Source: Parabacteroides hominis
GTDB taxonomy: Bacteria > Bacteroidota > Bacteroidia > Bacteroidales > Tannerellaceae
Direction of reading: 5' to 3'
Assembly: GCF_014287585.1 (NCBI RefSeq)
Contig: NZ_JACOOJ010000007.1
Coordinates: 62,001 to 126,000 of the forward strand
DNA: 64,000 nucleotides
Shown here one piece after another: positions 29,009 to 37,547 of the stretch. Within the stretch, counting starts at the first letter, position 1, and each line of letters begins with the position of its first letter. The position numbers and the translations under genes are program-made. The notes under the pieces are model-generated. The model saw only the letters and a list, made by a program, of their open reading frames with translations, was not told the origin of the DNA and did no database searches.

Positions 29009-30757
29009 ATGAAAAGAACAGTATTTATATTTATCGTAGGTTTGGTATTAATGGCTTGTACTGACCAATTGGAGCAATATCCGCAAGATAAAATCAGTCC
29101 GCAAACTTATTTTAGAAATGAAAATGATCTGCGTTTGTATACTAATTCATTCTATAATATTTTACCTGGTGCTGTAGGGATTTTTTCAGAGAAAGTCGAT
29201 AATATTGTGTCAAATACTTTGGCGGATGAATTGACAGGCCAACGAACAGTTCCTACTAGTGGTGGTGGCTGGGATTGGGGTACATTACGTAATATCAATT
29301 TTTATCTTGAAAATTCAGTGAAGTGTGATGACGAAAATGTACGTGCACGTTATGATGGAGTAGCTCGATTTTTTCGAGCGTATTATTACTTTAATATGGT
29401 AAAACGTTTCGGAGATGTACCTTGGTATGATAAAGTCATTTCAGATAAAGATACAGAAGCTCTTCAAAAGAAAAGAGATACGCGAACTTTGGTTATTGAT
29501 AATATGATAAAAGATCTCGATTTTGCTATTGAACATTTGCCTGCTGACCGGACTGTTGATCAGGTAAGTAAATGGACAGCATTGGCATTGAAATCGCGTA
29601 TATGCTTATATGAGGGAACTTTTCGTAAATATCATACAGAATTAGCTGTTTCAGGCTGGGAGAGTATGTTGGATTTAGCAATAGAAGCGTCAGAGCAACT
29701 GATGAAAGGAAGTGGTTATGCATTGTATAACACTGGTAATCCTGGAAAAGACTATTTAAACTTGTTTGCGTCTATTGATCCTATTGAAACGGAAGTGATT
29801 TTAGCTCGACTGTATAGTGACGCTCTTCAAATATACCATTATGTAAACTATTATTTGACTTCTCCGGGACAAGGTAGAAATGGTTTGGAAAAAAGATTGG
29901 TAAATAGTTATTTGATGTTAGATGGAAATCGTTTTACGGATATTCCAGGATATGAAAAAATGACTTTTGTGGATGAGGTGAAAAATCGTGATCCTCGCTT
30001 GTCGCAAACAATTCGTACTCCCGGTTATACCCGTATTGGAGAAACAACGCGTTTAGTTCCGGATTTTTCACTTTGTATGACAGGATATCAAATCATTAAG
30101 TATCTTACATCACCGAAATATGATCAGTATGATCGATCATGCAATGCGATGCCTCTTATGCGATATGCAGAAATTCTATTAAATTATGCGGAAGCAAAGG
30201 CAGAACGTGGAACTATTACACAAGAAGATTTGGATAAATCCATTAATTTGATTCGTAGTCGCGCGGGTATGCCTGGATTGAATCTGGTAAATGCCAATGC
30301 TGATCCTGATTCTTATATAGCGAAGTTATACCCAGCGGTCTGTGGTGAAAATAAAGGGGTAATTTTGGAAATACGTCGTGAAAGAAGAATCGAATTGGTG
30401 ATGGAATCATTCCGTTGGGATGATGTAATGCGTTGGAAAGAAGCTTCAGCTTGTTTTCTTGAACCATTTAAAGGCATGTATTTTCCGGCTACAGGATCAT
30501 ATGATTTGGATGATGACGGTAAGTTTGATATTTGTATTTATAAAGATGAAAAACCAAATGCGGGTGATATTCAATATTACAAACTTGGTGTAGATATCAT
30601 TTTAGAAAGTGGTGAAAGCGGTAATGTTATGGTCAACCCTCATATTCAGAAAATATGGGATGAAGATAAAGATTATTTCTATCCAATACCAATTCAAGAG
30701 CGATTGTTAAATCCTAATTTAACACAGAATCCTGGTTGGGATGATGGGATAGATTAG
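29009..30757 (+). CDS. SusD/RagB-family outer membrane lipoprotein
   Basis: 582 residues; lipobox LVLMAC with Cys17, then the SusD pattern (PQDKISPQTYFRNENDLRLY; RFFRAYYYFNMVKRFGDVPW; PLMRYAEILLNYAEAKAERG; EIRRERRIELVMESFRWDDV). SusD proteins form the surface lid of the SusC transporter and bind the nutrient. The gene starts 11 bases after susC, the invariant arrangement. A hairpin (GGGAGCATA/TATGCTCCC, 30773-30800) lies between it and the phosphoesterase gene. Confidence 0.95.
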   Translation: MKRTVFIFIVGLVLMACTDQLEQYPQDKISPQTYFRNENDLRLYTNSFYNILPGAVGIFSEKVDNIVSNTLADELTGQRTVPTSGGGWDWGTLRNINFYLENSVKCDDENVRARYDGVARFFRAYYYFNMVKRFGDVPWYDKVISDKDTEALQKKRDTRTLVIDNMIKDLDFAIEHLPADRTVDQVSKWTALALKSRICLYEGTFRKYHTELAVSGWESMLDLAIEASEQLMKGSGYALYNTGNPGKDYLNLFASIDPIETEVILARLYSDALQIYHYVNYYLTSPGQGRNGLEKRLVNSYLMLDGNRFTDIPGYEKMTFVDEVKNRDPRLSQTIRTPGYTRIGETTRLVPDFSLCMTGYQIIKYLTSPKYDQYDRSCNAMPLMRYAEILLNYAEAKAERGTITQEDLDKSINLIRSRAGMPGLNLVNANADPDSYIAKLYPAVCGENKGVILEIRRERRIELVMESFRWDDVMRWKEASACFLEPFKGMYFPATGSYDLDDDGKFDICIYKDEKPNAGDIQYYKLGVDIILESGESGNVMVNPHIQKIWDEDKDYFYPIPIQERLLNPNLTQNPGWDDGID

Positions 30758-30772
30758 ATCTGATCTATTTGC

Positions 30773-30800
30773 GGGAGCATAGGTTAATATTTATGCTCCC
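30773..30800 (+). terminator. Hairpin after susD, weak terminator or processing site
   Basis: GGGAGCATA (30773-30781) pairs exactly with TATGCTCCC (30792-30800). Only CTTCTT follows, not a proper T run, so it may set relative mRNA levels rather than end transcription. Confidence 0.45.
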
Positions 30801-30811
30801 CTTCTTAATAA

Positions 30812-31921
30812 ATGTATAATATTAATAGATTAAAAAAAATTATTATGTTGCGATTGTCTATATTAGTCGTTGTATTCTGTTTCCCGAGTGTGTTAATAGG
30901 AAAGAATGCTTTTGAGTCTCCAAAATTGAGTAATCCTGACTCGTGGACGATGATTATGCTTCCTGATCCACAAGCTTATATTACATTTGATCGTAATCAA
31001 CCTTTATTTGATTTGATGATAACTTGGATTGCCTCTCATGTTGATTCGTTAAATATAAATATGGTGGTTTGTACAGGTGATTTGGTAAATCATAATTATT
31101 ACTTGAATCCTGATGGGATAAATGCAAATCAGACAAGTGTACAGCAATGGGAGGCCGTCTCTAAGTCGTTTGAACGTTTGGATGGTATAGTGCCTTATGC
31201 ATTGGCTACTGGTAATCATGATTATACATCTTTGCCCAATAGAAATAGGCAAACTTTTTTTGATGATTATTTTCCATCGCATCGCAATCGGCTTAATTTA
31301 CGAGTTTTGCGTGACGTTGGAACAGATGCGGAAGGATATCCAACATTGGCAAATGCGTCATATGAAATTATTACACCTCAAAAAAATAAGTATTTGATAT
31401 TGGTTTTAGAGTATGCTCCATGTGATATTACACTTGCTTGGGCTGAAAAAATCATCAAGCAGCAAAAATATATTGATCATAAAGTAATACTTCTTACTCA
31501 TTCCTATATGTATGATATAAATCGTAAAAATGAGCGTATTGTTAGCGAAAGTTCTAAACTTGAAACTCCAAATTGGGGAGAAGATATTTGGCAGAAATTA
31601 GTGAAACCATCTAAGAATATAAGTCTTGTTTTATGTGGCCATACTGCAGCTCCTGATGATTGGAATGGTGCTGTTGGTTTCAGAAAAGATCGGAATTCGT
31701 TAGGTAAAATAGTTCCTCAAATGATGTTTAATACACAAGCACTTGGTGGTGGATGGCGAGGAAATGGCGGAGATGGATGGCTTCGTATTCTTGAGTTTTT
31801 GCCTGATGGGAAAACTGTTAAGGTAAAGACTTTTTCACCGTTATTTGCGATTTCTCCTTCTACTAGGCATTTGGCTTGGAATCGTGAATCATACAATGAA
31901 TTTATTTTTGAATTGGAGTGA
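30812..31921 (+). CDS. Secreted calcineurin-like metallophosphoesterase
   Basis: 369 residues with an N-terminal signal peptide (starts at 30812 or 30845 are both possible). All metallophosphoesterase motifs are seen: MLPDPQAY, CTGDLVNHN, TGNHDY, LLTHSYMYD and LCGHTAAP. The mature protein resembles the large secreted phosphoesterases found in SusC/SusD loci. It shares the AT-rich composition of susC and susD and is likely the enzyme of the locus, acting on a phosphate ester of the imported substrate. The exact substrate is unknown. Confidence 0.88.
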   Translation: MYNINRLKKIIMLRLSILVVVFCFPSVLIGKNAFESPKLSNPDSWTMIMLPDPQAYITFDRNQPLFDLMITWIASHVDSLNINMVVCTGDLVNHNYYLNPDGINANQTSVQQWEAVSKSFERLDGIVPYALATGNHDYTSLPNRNRQTFFDDYFPSHRNRLNLRVLRDVGTDAEGYPTLANASYEIITPQKNKYLILVLEYAPCDITLAWAEKIIKQQKYIDHKVILLTHSYMYDINRKNERIVSESSKLETPNWGEDIWQKLVKPSKNISLVLCGHTAAPDDWNGAVGFRKDRNSLGKIVPQMMFNTQALGGGWRGNGGDGWLRILEFLPDGKTVKVKTFSPLFAISPSTRHLAWNRESYNEFIFELE

Positions 31922-31965
31922 AATGAAGAATGCTATATTTATTTCTACAAACGTACAAGTTGTTG

Positions 31966-32105
31966 GATGATGAAAAGGGACATGTCTCTTCGGCTCTTTG
32001 GAAAGGAAAGAAGGAGAGCGAATATAAAACCGTGGTAACGGGGTAAGCCGCCATTTGGTGTTGTTTCCCCCTCGAAAATGTATTTGTATAAATAAAAATG
32101 GTGAG
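31966..32105 (+). other. GC-rich, stem-forming stretch upstream of the rpsF promoter
   Basis: The 189 bases between the phosphoesterase and the rpsF promoter are not coding. They contain possible stems (CCGT-GGTA-ACGG at about 32030-32041; GGGG...CCCC at about 32038-32072) and stand out from the AT-rich gene before them. I cannot name a family. Confidence 0.3.
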
Positions 32106-32110
32106 AAAGG

Positions 32111-32140
32111 TTTGCCAGTAAAAAAAACTTCTTACCTTTG
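32111..32140 (+). promoter_or_regulatory. Promoter of the rpsF-rpsR-rplI operon
   Basis: TTTG (32111-32114), 18 bases, TACCTTTG (32133-32140). It predicts a start near 32147 and a leader of about 37 bases. Confidence 0.75.
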
Positions 32141-32183
32141 CACCGCAAAAATTATTAGTAATAACAATACAAAACAGCGTTTT

Positions 32184-32537
32184 ATGAACAATTACGAAAC
32201 CGTTTTCATTTTGACTCCCGTTTTGTCTGACGCTCAGATGAAGGAAGCGGTAGAAAAATTCACGAACCTCCTGAAAGAACAGGGTGCTGAAATCGTGAAC
32301 GAAGAAAATTGGGGTTTGCGCAAATTAGCTTATCCTATCGACAAGAAAACAACAGGCTTCTACCAGTTGGTTGAATTCAAAGCAAATCCGGAAACTATCG
32401 CGACTCTGGAAATCCAGTTCCGTCGTGACGAGCGTGTGATTCGCTTCCTGACTTTCCGCCAGGACAAATATGCAGCAGAATATGCCGCAAAGAGAAGAAG
32501 TTTGAAATCATCTAAAGAAACAGTAAAGGAGAATTAA
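32184..32537 (+). CDS. rpsF: 30S ribosomal protein S6
   Basis: 117 residues from the ATG at 32184; the frame is open further upstream (an ATG at 32055) but that lies before the promoter. [16 protein letters not shown], the [20 protein letters not shown] segment and [13 protein letters not shown] identify S6. S6 binds 16S rRNA as a heterodimer with S18, encoded two bases downstream. Confidence 0.96.
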   Translation: MNNYETVFILTPVLSDAQMKEAVEKFTNLLKEQGAEIVNEENWGLRKLAYPIDKKTTGFYQLVEFKANPETIATLEIQFRRDERVIRFLTFRQDKYAAEYAAKRRSLKSSKETVKEN

Positions 32538-32539
32538 TC

Positions 32540-32809
32540 ATGGCAGCAACTCAATCAGAAATCAGATATTTGACTCCGCCTTCAGTAGACGTTAAAAAGA
32601 AAAAATATTGCCGTTTCAAAAAGAACGGTATCAAGTATATCGATTACAAAGATCCTGAATTCCTGAAGAAATTCCTGAACGAACAGGGTAAGATTCTTCC
32701 GCGTCGCATCACTGGTACTTCTTTGAAATTCCAGCGTCGTATCGCTCAGGCTGTTAAAAGAGCTCGTCACTTGGCGTTGCTTCCTTATGTAACCGATTTA
32801 ATGAAATAA
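32540..32809 (+). CDS. rpsR: 30S ribosomal protein S18
   Basis: 89 residues with the S18 core [20 protein letters not shown] and [20 protein letters not shown], then the [13 protein letters not shown] tail. The S18 zinc-type cysteines are reduced to one here, common in Bacteroidetes. It follows rpsF by two bases. Confidence 0.96.
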   Translation: MAATQSEIRYLTPPSVDVKKKKYCRFKKNGIKYIDYKDPEFLKKFLNEQGKILPRRITGTSLKFQRRIAQAVKRARHLALLPYVTDLMK

Positions 32810-32830
32810 TAAAAAGAGAGGAGACAGAAT

Positions 32831-33274
32831 ATGCAAGTTATTTTGAAAGAAGATGTAATCAACTTAGGTTACAAGGACGATATCGTAACAGTTAAAGACG
32901 GTTACGGACGTAACTTTCTAATCCCCACGGGTAAAGCAGTTATCGCGTCTGAATCTGCAAAGAAAGTATTGGCTGAAAACTTGAGACAGCGTGCTCACAA
33001 GTTGGCTAAGATCAAAGAAGATGCTCAGGCTTTGGCTGCTAAGCTGGAAGGCGTTGCCCTGACAATCGGTGCTAAGACAAGTTCAACAGGTACAATCTTC
33101 GGTTCTGTAACGAATATCCAGGTAGCTGATGCATTGACTAAAGCTGGTTTTGAAGTAGATCGCAAGATTATCTACATCAAGGAATCTGTTAAGGAAGTCG
33201 GTAGCTACAAAGCTATCCTGAAACTTCACAAAGAAGTATCGGTAGAAATTCCTTTTGAAGTAGTTTCTGAGTAA
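32831..33274 (+). CDS. rplI: 50S ribosomal protein L9
   Basis: 147 residues: the N-terminal rRNA-binding domain ([32 protein letters not shown]), the long connecting helix and the C-terminal domain. L9 bridges ribosomes in polysomes and limits frameshifting. It is the last gene of the operon and is followed by a strong terminator. Confidence 0.96.
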   Translation: MQVILKEDVINLGYKDDIVTVKDGYGRNFLIPTGKAVIASESAKKVLAENLRQRAHKLAKIKEDAQALAAKLEGVALTIGAKTSSTGTIFGSVTNIQVADALTKAGFEVDRKIIYIKESVKEVGSYKAILKLHKEVSVEIPFEVVSE

Positions 33275-33295
33275 TCCCATACCGGATAAAAGATA

Positions 33296-33330
33296 AAAAG
33301 GGCGATTCCTTGCGAATTGCCCTTTTTTTA
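33296..33330 (+). terminator. Terminator of the rpsF-rpsR-rplI operon
   Basis: AAAAGGGCGATTC pairs with GAATTGCCCTTTT (one mismatch) around CTTGC, followed by T. Confidence 0.88.
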
Positions 33331-33366
33331 TTTCAGATCAGCCTAATTTTACTCATCAAAAAGCAT

Positions 33367-33374
33367 TACATTTG
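33367..33374 (+). promoter_or_regulatory. -7 element of the amidase promoter
   Basis: TACATTTG matches the consensus. A start near 33381 leaves only the GTG at 33401 as a reasonable start codon, since the TTG at 33383 would be nearly leaderless. Confidence 0.55.
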
Positions 33375-33400
33375 TCTCGAATTTGCAAGAAATTTTTAAA

Positions 33401-34606
33401 GTGGCAAAAAGTACTTTTCTATATATCAATTTGGTAATAGCTTTGTTTTTTGTTTTACCTGTGTCGCAGGCAAAGGAAAAGGCGTTTACGGTGGTGATCG
33501 ATGCCGGGCATGGAGGGAAGGACCCTGGTGCGCGTGGCTCGTCCATCAATGAAAAAGCTATTAACCTGGCGGTAGCCCTCAAGCTCGGTAGCCTGATATC
33601 GGAAAAGCACAATGATGTGAAAGTCATTTATACACGCAAAACGGATGTCTTTATCGAATTGGACGAGCGGGCGAACATCGCCAACCGGAATAAGGCGGAT
33701 CTTTTTATCTCCATTCATACGAATGCGGTGAAGAGGGGAAGTTCGGTGTCGGGAACGGAAACTTATACGTTAGGTCTGGCCCGTACGGACGAGAATCTGG
33801 AAGTGGCTATGCGCGAGAACTCCGCGATCCTTTTGGAAGATAATTATCTGCAGAAGTACGAAGGTTTCGATCCGACTTCTTCCGAATCGTATATTATTTT
33901 CGAATTTATGCAGAATAAGCACATGGAACAGAGCATCAGCCTGGCTTCGGAGGTGCAGAAATGCTTTACTTCCGTCAAGCGTAATAACAGGGGAGTGCGG
34001 CAGGCGGGTTTCCTTGTGTTGCGTAAGACGAGTATGCCGAGTATTCTTGTGGAATTAGGGTATATCTCGAATCCGGCGGAAGAGCGCTTCATGAAAACGA
34101 AGGAAGGGCAAAGCAAGCTGGCTACCGCTATCTATAATGCTTTTACAAAGTATAAGTGGGAATATGACCGCAAGCGCGGTGCGCTGGCCGGAAATGCAAG
34201 TGTCGCTCCAATATTGGAAGTTGCAGATGATGCCGGTGATAATCAGGCTATTTCCGCGCCTCCGGGAAGTGAAGAATATATTCGCCAAAAGAACAAAACA
34301 GAGGAAGCCAATCGGAGCCGTGCGTCCAAGCCGGTAGCTTCAGCAAAGCAGGCGAGCCAAGTTAAAAAGGGGCAAACGGTTTATAAAATACAAATACTTA
34401 CCTCGGATAAAAAACTTTCTCCCGGTTCTAAATTGTTTAAAGGATATAAGAATGTCGATTGTTTTATCGAGAAAGGCATTTATAAGTACACGTATGGCGA
34501 AACAACGAGTTTCGATTCTATCCGTAAGTTGCGCCGGCAGGTAGCGAAAGATTTTAAAGACGCTTTTATAGTCGCCTTTAAGGATGGAAAGAAAGTAAAA
34601 TATTAA
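33401..34606 (+). CDS. N-acetylmuramoyl-L-alanine amidase (Amidase_3) with C-terminal SPOR-like region
   Basis: 401 residues from GTG at 33401 (a TTG at 33383 adds six). A signal peptide covers about 1-25. The zinc amidase motifs are VIDAGHGGKDPGARG, NEKAINL, SIHTNAVKRG and the catalytic Glu in LVELGYISNP. After a Ser/Ala/Lys linker, the last ~75 residues (VYKIQILTSDKKL, FIEKGIYKYTYGE) resemble a SPOR-type peptidoglycan-binding fold. It removes the stem peptide from peptidoglycan during cell separation. There is no ATG start. The MCE protein follows by 34 bases. Confidence 0.9.
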   Translation: MAKSTFLYINLVIALFFVLPVSQAKEKAFTVVIDAGHGGKDPGARGSSINEKAINLAVALKLGSLISEKHNDVKVIYTRKTDVFIELDERANIANRNKADLFISIHTNAVKRGSSVSGTETYTLGLARTDENLEVAMRENSAILLEDNYLQKYEGFDPTSSESYIIFEFMQNKHMEQSISLASEVQKCFTSVKRNNRGVRQAGFLVLRKTSMPSILVELGYISNPAEERFMKTKEGQSKLATAIYNAFTKYKWEYDRKRGALAGNASVAPILEVADDAGDNQAISAPPGSEEYIRQKNKTEEANRSRASKPVASAKQASQVKKGQTVYKIQILTSDKKLSPGSKLFKGYKNVDCFIEKGIYKYTYGETTSFDSIRKLRRQVAKDFKDAFIVAFKDGKKVKY

Positions 34607-34640
34607 TAGTAACAGAATTTATATTATATACAGAGAAGAA

Positions 34641-35525
34641 ATGAAAAATGTATTCACCAAAGAGGCAAAGATCGGACTTGTGTCTATAGTCAGTCTGGCA
34701 TTGCTATATTTAGGAATTAATTACTTGAAAGGGATCAATCTGTTTAAACCGACAAACCATTATGTGGTGGCTTGTACGAATGTAAAGGGAGTGACGGTTT
34801 CGAGTCCTGTATTCGTAGAAGGTTTTAAGGTCGGTCTGGTGCGTGAGATCATTTATGACTATGATGCCGTCGACAAAATTTCGATCGATATCAGCCTGGA
34901 AGATCACATGAAGATTAACAAAGGCAGCTATATTACGATCGTGAACAGTTTCCTCGGTGGTGGTGAATTGCATATCCATCTGAACAAGTATGTAGACGAC
35001 TATCTGAAGCCCGGCGCAACGATTGAAGGGCGGATGGAGACGGATATGATGCAATCCGTACAGGAAAAGATTCTTCCGCAGGTAGAGTTGTTATTGCCGA
35101 AGATCGATTCGATCCTGGGCGGCTTGCAAACGCTGGTCAATCATCCGGCATTGGCTCAGTCTTTGAATAATATCGAGAAAACGACCAATAGCCTGGCTGT
35201 TTCTTCCCGCCAGCTCAACCAGATGCTGAGCAAGGATGTACCGGGCATTATGAGTGACCTGAAGGTCATCACCGGAAACTTTGCCGATGTCAGCACGGAT
35301 TTGAAGAAGCTGGATCTGGCAACGACCGTGAATGCGGTGAATGCAACGTTGGATAACGTGGAGCAGATGACGCGTAAGCTGAACTCTAAGGATAATAGTA
35401 TGGGGCTTCTGTTGAACGACCGTGCTCTTTACGATAACTTGAATAGTACGGCGGACAATGCCTCCAAGCTTTTGCTCGATTTGAGGCAGAACCCCAAAAG
35501 GTATGTACATTTTTCTGTATTTTAA
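34641..35525 (+). CDS. MlaD/MCE-family lipid transport protein
   Basis: 294 residues: an N-terminal membrane anchor (about 9-27), an MCE domain (GLVREIIYDYDAVDKISI; YITIVNSFLGGGELHIHL; about 40-120) and a helical C-terminal region. MCE proteins make hexameric rings that carry phospholipids between the membranes. In Bacteroidetes a single MlaD-like gene often follows the amidase, as here; the ABC components are not in this window. Confidence 0.88.
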   Translation: MKNVFTKEAKIGLVSIVSLALLYLGINYLKGINLFKPTNHYVVACTNVKGVTVSSPVFVEGFKVGLVREIIYDYDAVDKISIDISLEDHMKINKGSYITIVNSFLGGGELHIHLNKYVDDYLKPGATIEGRMETDMMQSVQEKILPQVELLLPKIDSILGGLQTLVNHPALAQSLNNIEKTTNSLAVSSRQLNQMLSKDVPGIMSDLKVITGNFADVSTDLKKLDLATTVNAVNATLDNVEQMTRKLNSKDNSMGLLLNDRALYDNLNSTADNASKLLLDLRQNPKRYVHFSVF

Positions 35526-35904
35526 GATAGCGTAAGATTTCTTGTACAAACCGTTTATTTAGAATTATTCCAATTAAACGAAAAAATATAAAATACAGAA
35601 GGTTGGCTTCTCTAAGACCTTTAGATAGAGAAATATAACTTGATCGAAAGGTCTTTTTTGAAGTCGGTTACCCGGAAAAGCGAGGGGCTGAAGAATGCTC
35701 TTAAACAAAGGCTTTTTGTAATTCTAATGTTTTAAAACGAAGATATTCAGATTGTTGGAATTAACTGCTTGACAATAAACAGGATATTGAACAATCAAAA
35801 GTTCCAAACAAAATGATACTTTTTTTTTCGGAATTAATTTCTAAACTTTGTAGTCGTAAAAATAAAAATTGAAGTTGTAAGTATAGTTGGGAGAGTCAAA
35901 AATC
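35526..35904 (+). other. 379-base intergenic region before dnaA
   Basis: It contains the terminator at 35614-35659, an AT-rich stretch with a run of nine T (35820-35829) and a weak -7 candidate (TAAACTTTG, 35842-35850). No ORF or obvious DnaA box (TTATCCACA) is present. An origin function is therefore not supported by sequence alone. Confidence 0.5.
35614..35659 (+). terminator. Terminator after the MCE gene
   Basis: AAGACCTTTAGAT pairs with ATCGAAAGGTCTT (one mismatch), followed by a T run. Confidence 0.8.
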
Positions 35905-37293
35905 ATGCAAACTGAATATCAAACTTTGTGGAATAAATGCCTCGCAGTCATTAAGGACATCGTCCCTGAGGCCGCTTTTAACACATGGTTCAAGCCTATC
36001 ATACCATTATCATACGAGGATAATAAATTTACGATTCAAGTACCCAGCCAGTTCTTTTACGAGTATCTGGAAGAGAAGTATGTGAACGTATTGAAAGTTA
36101 CGCTATATCGTGTGATAGGGCAGGGTACGATATTAAACTATCGTATCAAGGTCGTTGATAAGGTGAAAGAAGATGGCATGATTACTTTGCCTACCGGTAA
36201 TGACGCTCCCCGTACCGGCAAGAAAAGTGCGGAAATCCCTTCTTTATTCGAATCTAAAGCCCGCCAGGACTGGGATTCGCATTTGAATCCTAAATACAAC
36301 TTCGATAATTATTTTGAAGGAACAAGCAACCGTCTGGTTCGTTCTGCCAGTGAAGAGATTGCTAAAACGCCGGGGAAGACCTATAATCCGATGTTTGTTT
36401 ACGGCGCATCGGGAGTAGGCAAGACGCATTTGTGTCATGCTATAGGTAACCGTATTCAGGAAATTCATCCGGAAAAGAGGGTGTTGTATATTTCGGCTCA
36501 TCTTTTTACGGTGCAATATACGGAGGCTATCCGGAAAAATACGACAAACGATTTCATGTACTTCTATCAAGGAGTGGATGTGCTGATTTTGGATGATATC
36601 CAAGAATTGATCGGAAAAGATAAAACCCAAAATACGTTTTTCCATATATTTAATCATCTACATTTGTTAGGCAAGCAGTTGATCATGACTTCCGATAAGG
36701 CGCCTGTAGACCTGCATGGGATGGAGGAACGTTTGTTTACGCGTTTAAAATGGGGATTGACGGCGGAATTGGAACGCCCTGATCTGGATTTGCGCAAGAA
36801 GATTCTAAAGAATAAGATCAGCCACGACGGAGTGGTGATTCCGGACGACGTGTTCAATTTTATTGCAAGTAACGTGACGGAGAACGTACGTGATGTTGAA
36901 GGTATCGTTGCATCTTTGCTGGCCTATTCTACGGCGTTCAACCGCATGATCGACCTGCCTTTGACCAAACAGGTGGTGAGCCGTGTCGTGAAGTTGGAAA
37001 AGAAGCAGGTGTCCGTGGAATCTATTCAGGATGTAGTCTGTAAATATTATAACCTGGAACTGGCCGCTATCCAGACCAACTCGCGCAAGCGGGAAATCGT
37101 ACAGGCACGCCAGGTTGCGATGTACTTGGCGAAGAAGTACACCGACAGCTCTTTCTCCCATATCGGTAAGATCGTCGGAAAGCGCGACCATGCAACTGTC
37201 CTGCATGCCTGCAAGACGGTAAAGGACCAGATCGAAACGAATAAATCTTTCCGCTCTTCGGTAGAAGAGATCGAGGCTTTGCTCAAAGCTTGA
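35905..37293 (+). CDS. dnaA: Chromosomal replication initiator DnaA
   Basis: 462 residues from ATG at 35905 (a TTG at 35887 is in frame but unlikely). Domain I begins YQTLWNKCLAVIKDIVPEAA. The AAA+ domain has Walker A GASGVGKT (167-174) and Walker B VLILDDIQ. The C-terminal DNA-binding domain includes SHIGKIVGKRDHATVLHA, the DnaA-box signature. It initiates replication at oriC. A terminator at 37314-37345 follows. Confidence 0.97.
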   Translation: MQTEYQTLWNKCLAVIKDIVPEAAFNTWFKPIIPLSYEDNKFTIQVPSQFFYEYLEEKYVNVLKVTLYRVIGQGTILNYRIKVVDKVKEDGMITLPTGNDAPRTGKKSAEIPSLFESKARQDWDSHLNPKYNFDNYFEGTSNRLVRSASEEIAKTPGKTYNPMFVYGASGVGKTHLCHAIGNRIQEIHPEKRVLYISAHLFTVQYTEAIRKNTTNDFMYFYQGVDVLILDDIQELIGKDKTQNTFFHIFNHLHLLGKQLIMTSDKAPVDLHGMEERLFTRLKWGLTAELERPDLDLRKKILKNKISHDGVVIPDDVFNFIASNVTENVRDVEGIVASLLAYSTAFNRMIDLPLTKQVVSRVVKLEKKQVSVESIQDVVCKYYNLELAAIQTNSRKREIVQARQVAMYLAKKYTDSSFSHIGKIVGKRDHATVLHACKTVKDQIETNKSFRSSVEEIEALLKA

Positions 37294-37313
37294 TTTAATG
37301 CGATATTTATATG

Positions 37314-37345
37314 AAAGGATGCGCTTGCGGGCTGCGTCCTTTTTC
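37314..37345 (+). terminator. Terminator after dnaA
   Basis: AAAGGATGCGC pairs imperfectly with TGCGTCCTTT, followed by T. Confidence 0.7.
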
Positions 37346-37491
37346 TGTTTTTGGGAAACCTTGTTGTAGGGCAGGTTTTCTTTTTGGGAAACTTTTAGAA
37401 CCAATGAAAAGGGATAAGCTGTTGATAAATAACGTGGTTTATAAGCGAAAGGGAAAACTTGTCAACAATGTATATTTTCTTTGTTGAATAA

Positions 37492-37523
37492 TTTGGCTAA
37501 TCCATAAACTATGCTTAAACTTG
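37492..37523 (+). promoter_or_regulatory. Promoter of the ribonucleotide reductase gene
   Basis: TTTG (37492-37495), 20 bases, TAAACTTG (37516-37523), one mismatch from consensus. It predicts transcription from about 37530, downstream of the TTG at 37521, and so supports the GTG start at 37548. Confidence 0.6.
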
Positions 37524-37547
37524 CACATCATTAAACTTAAAACAATC

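Noticed and set aside
31945..32148. 67-residue minus-strand ORF upstream of rpsF
   Set aside because: Overlaps the rpsF promoter and shows no coherent pattern.
32141..32183. S6:S18 ribosomal leader motif before rpsF
   Set aside because: The leader is only about 37 bases and AT-rich; I could not fold the expected conserved structure with confidence.
35526..35904. Origin of replication next to dnaA
   Set aside because: No cluster of TTATCCACA-like boxes is seen; the only near match is TGTTGATAA at 37420-37428 after dnaA. A GC-skew plot would decide.
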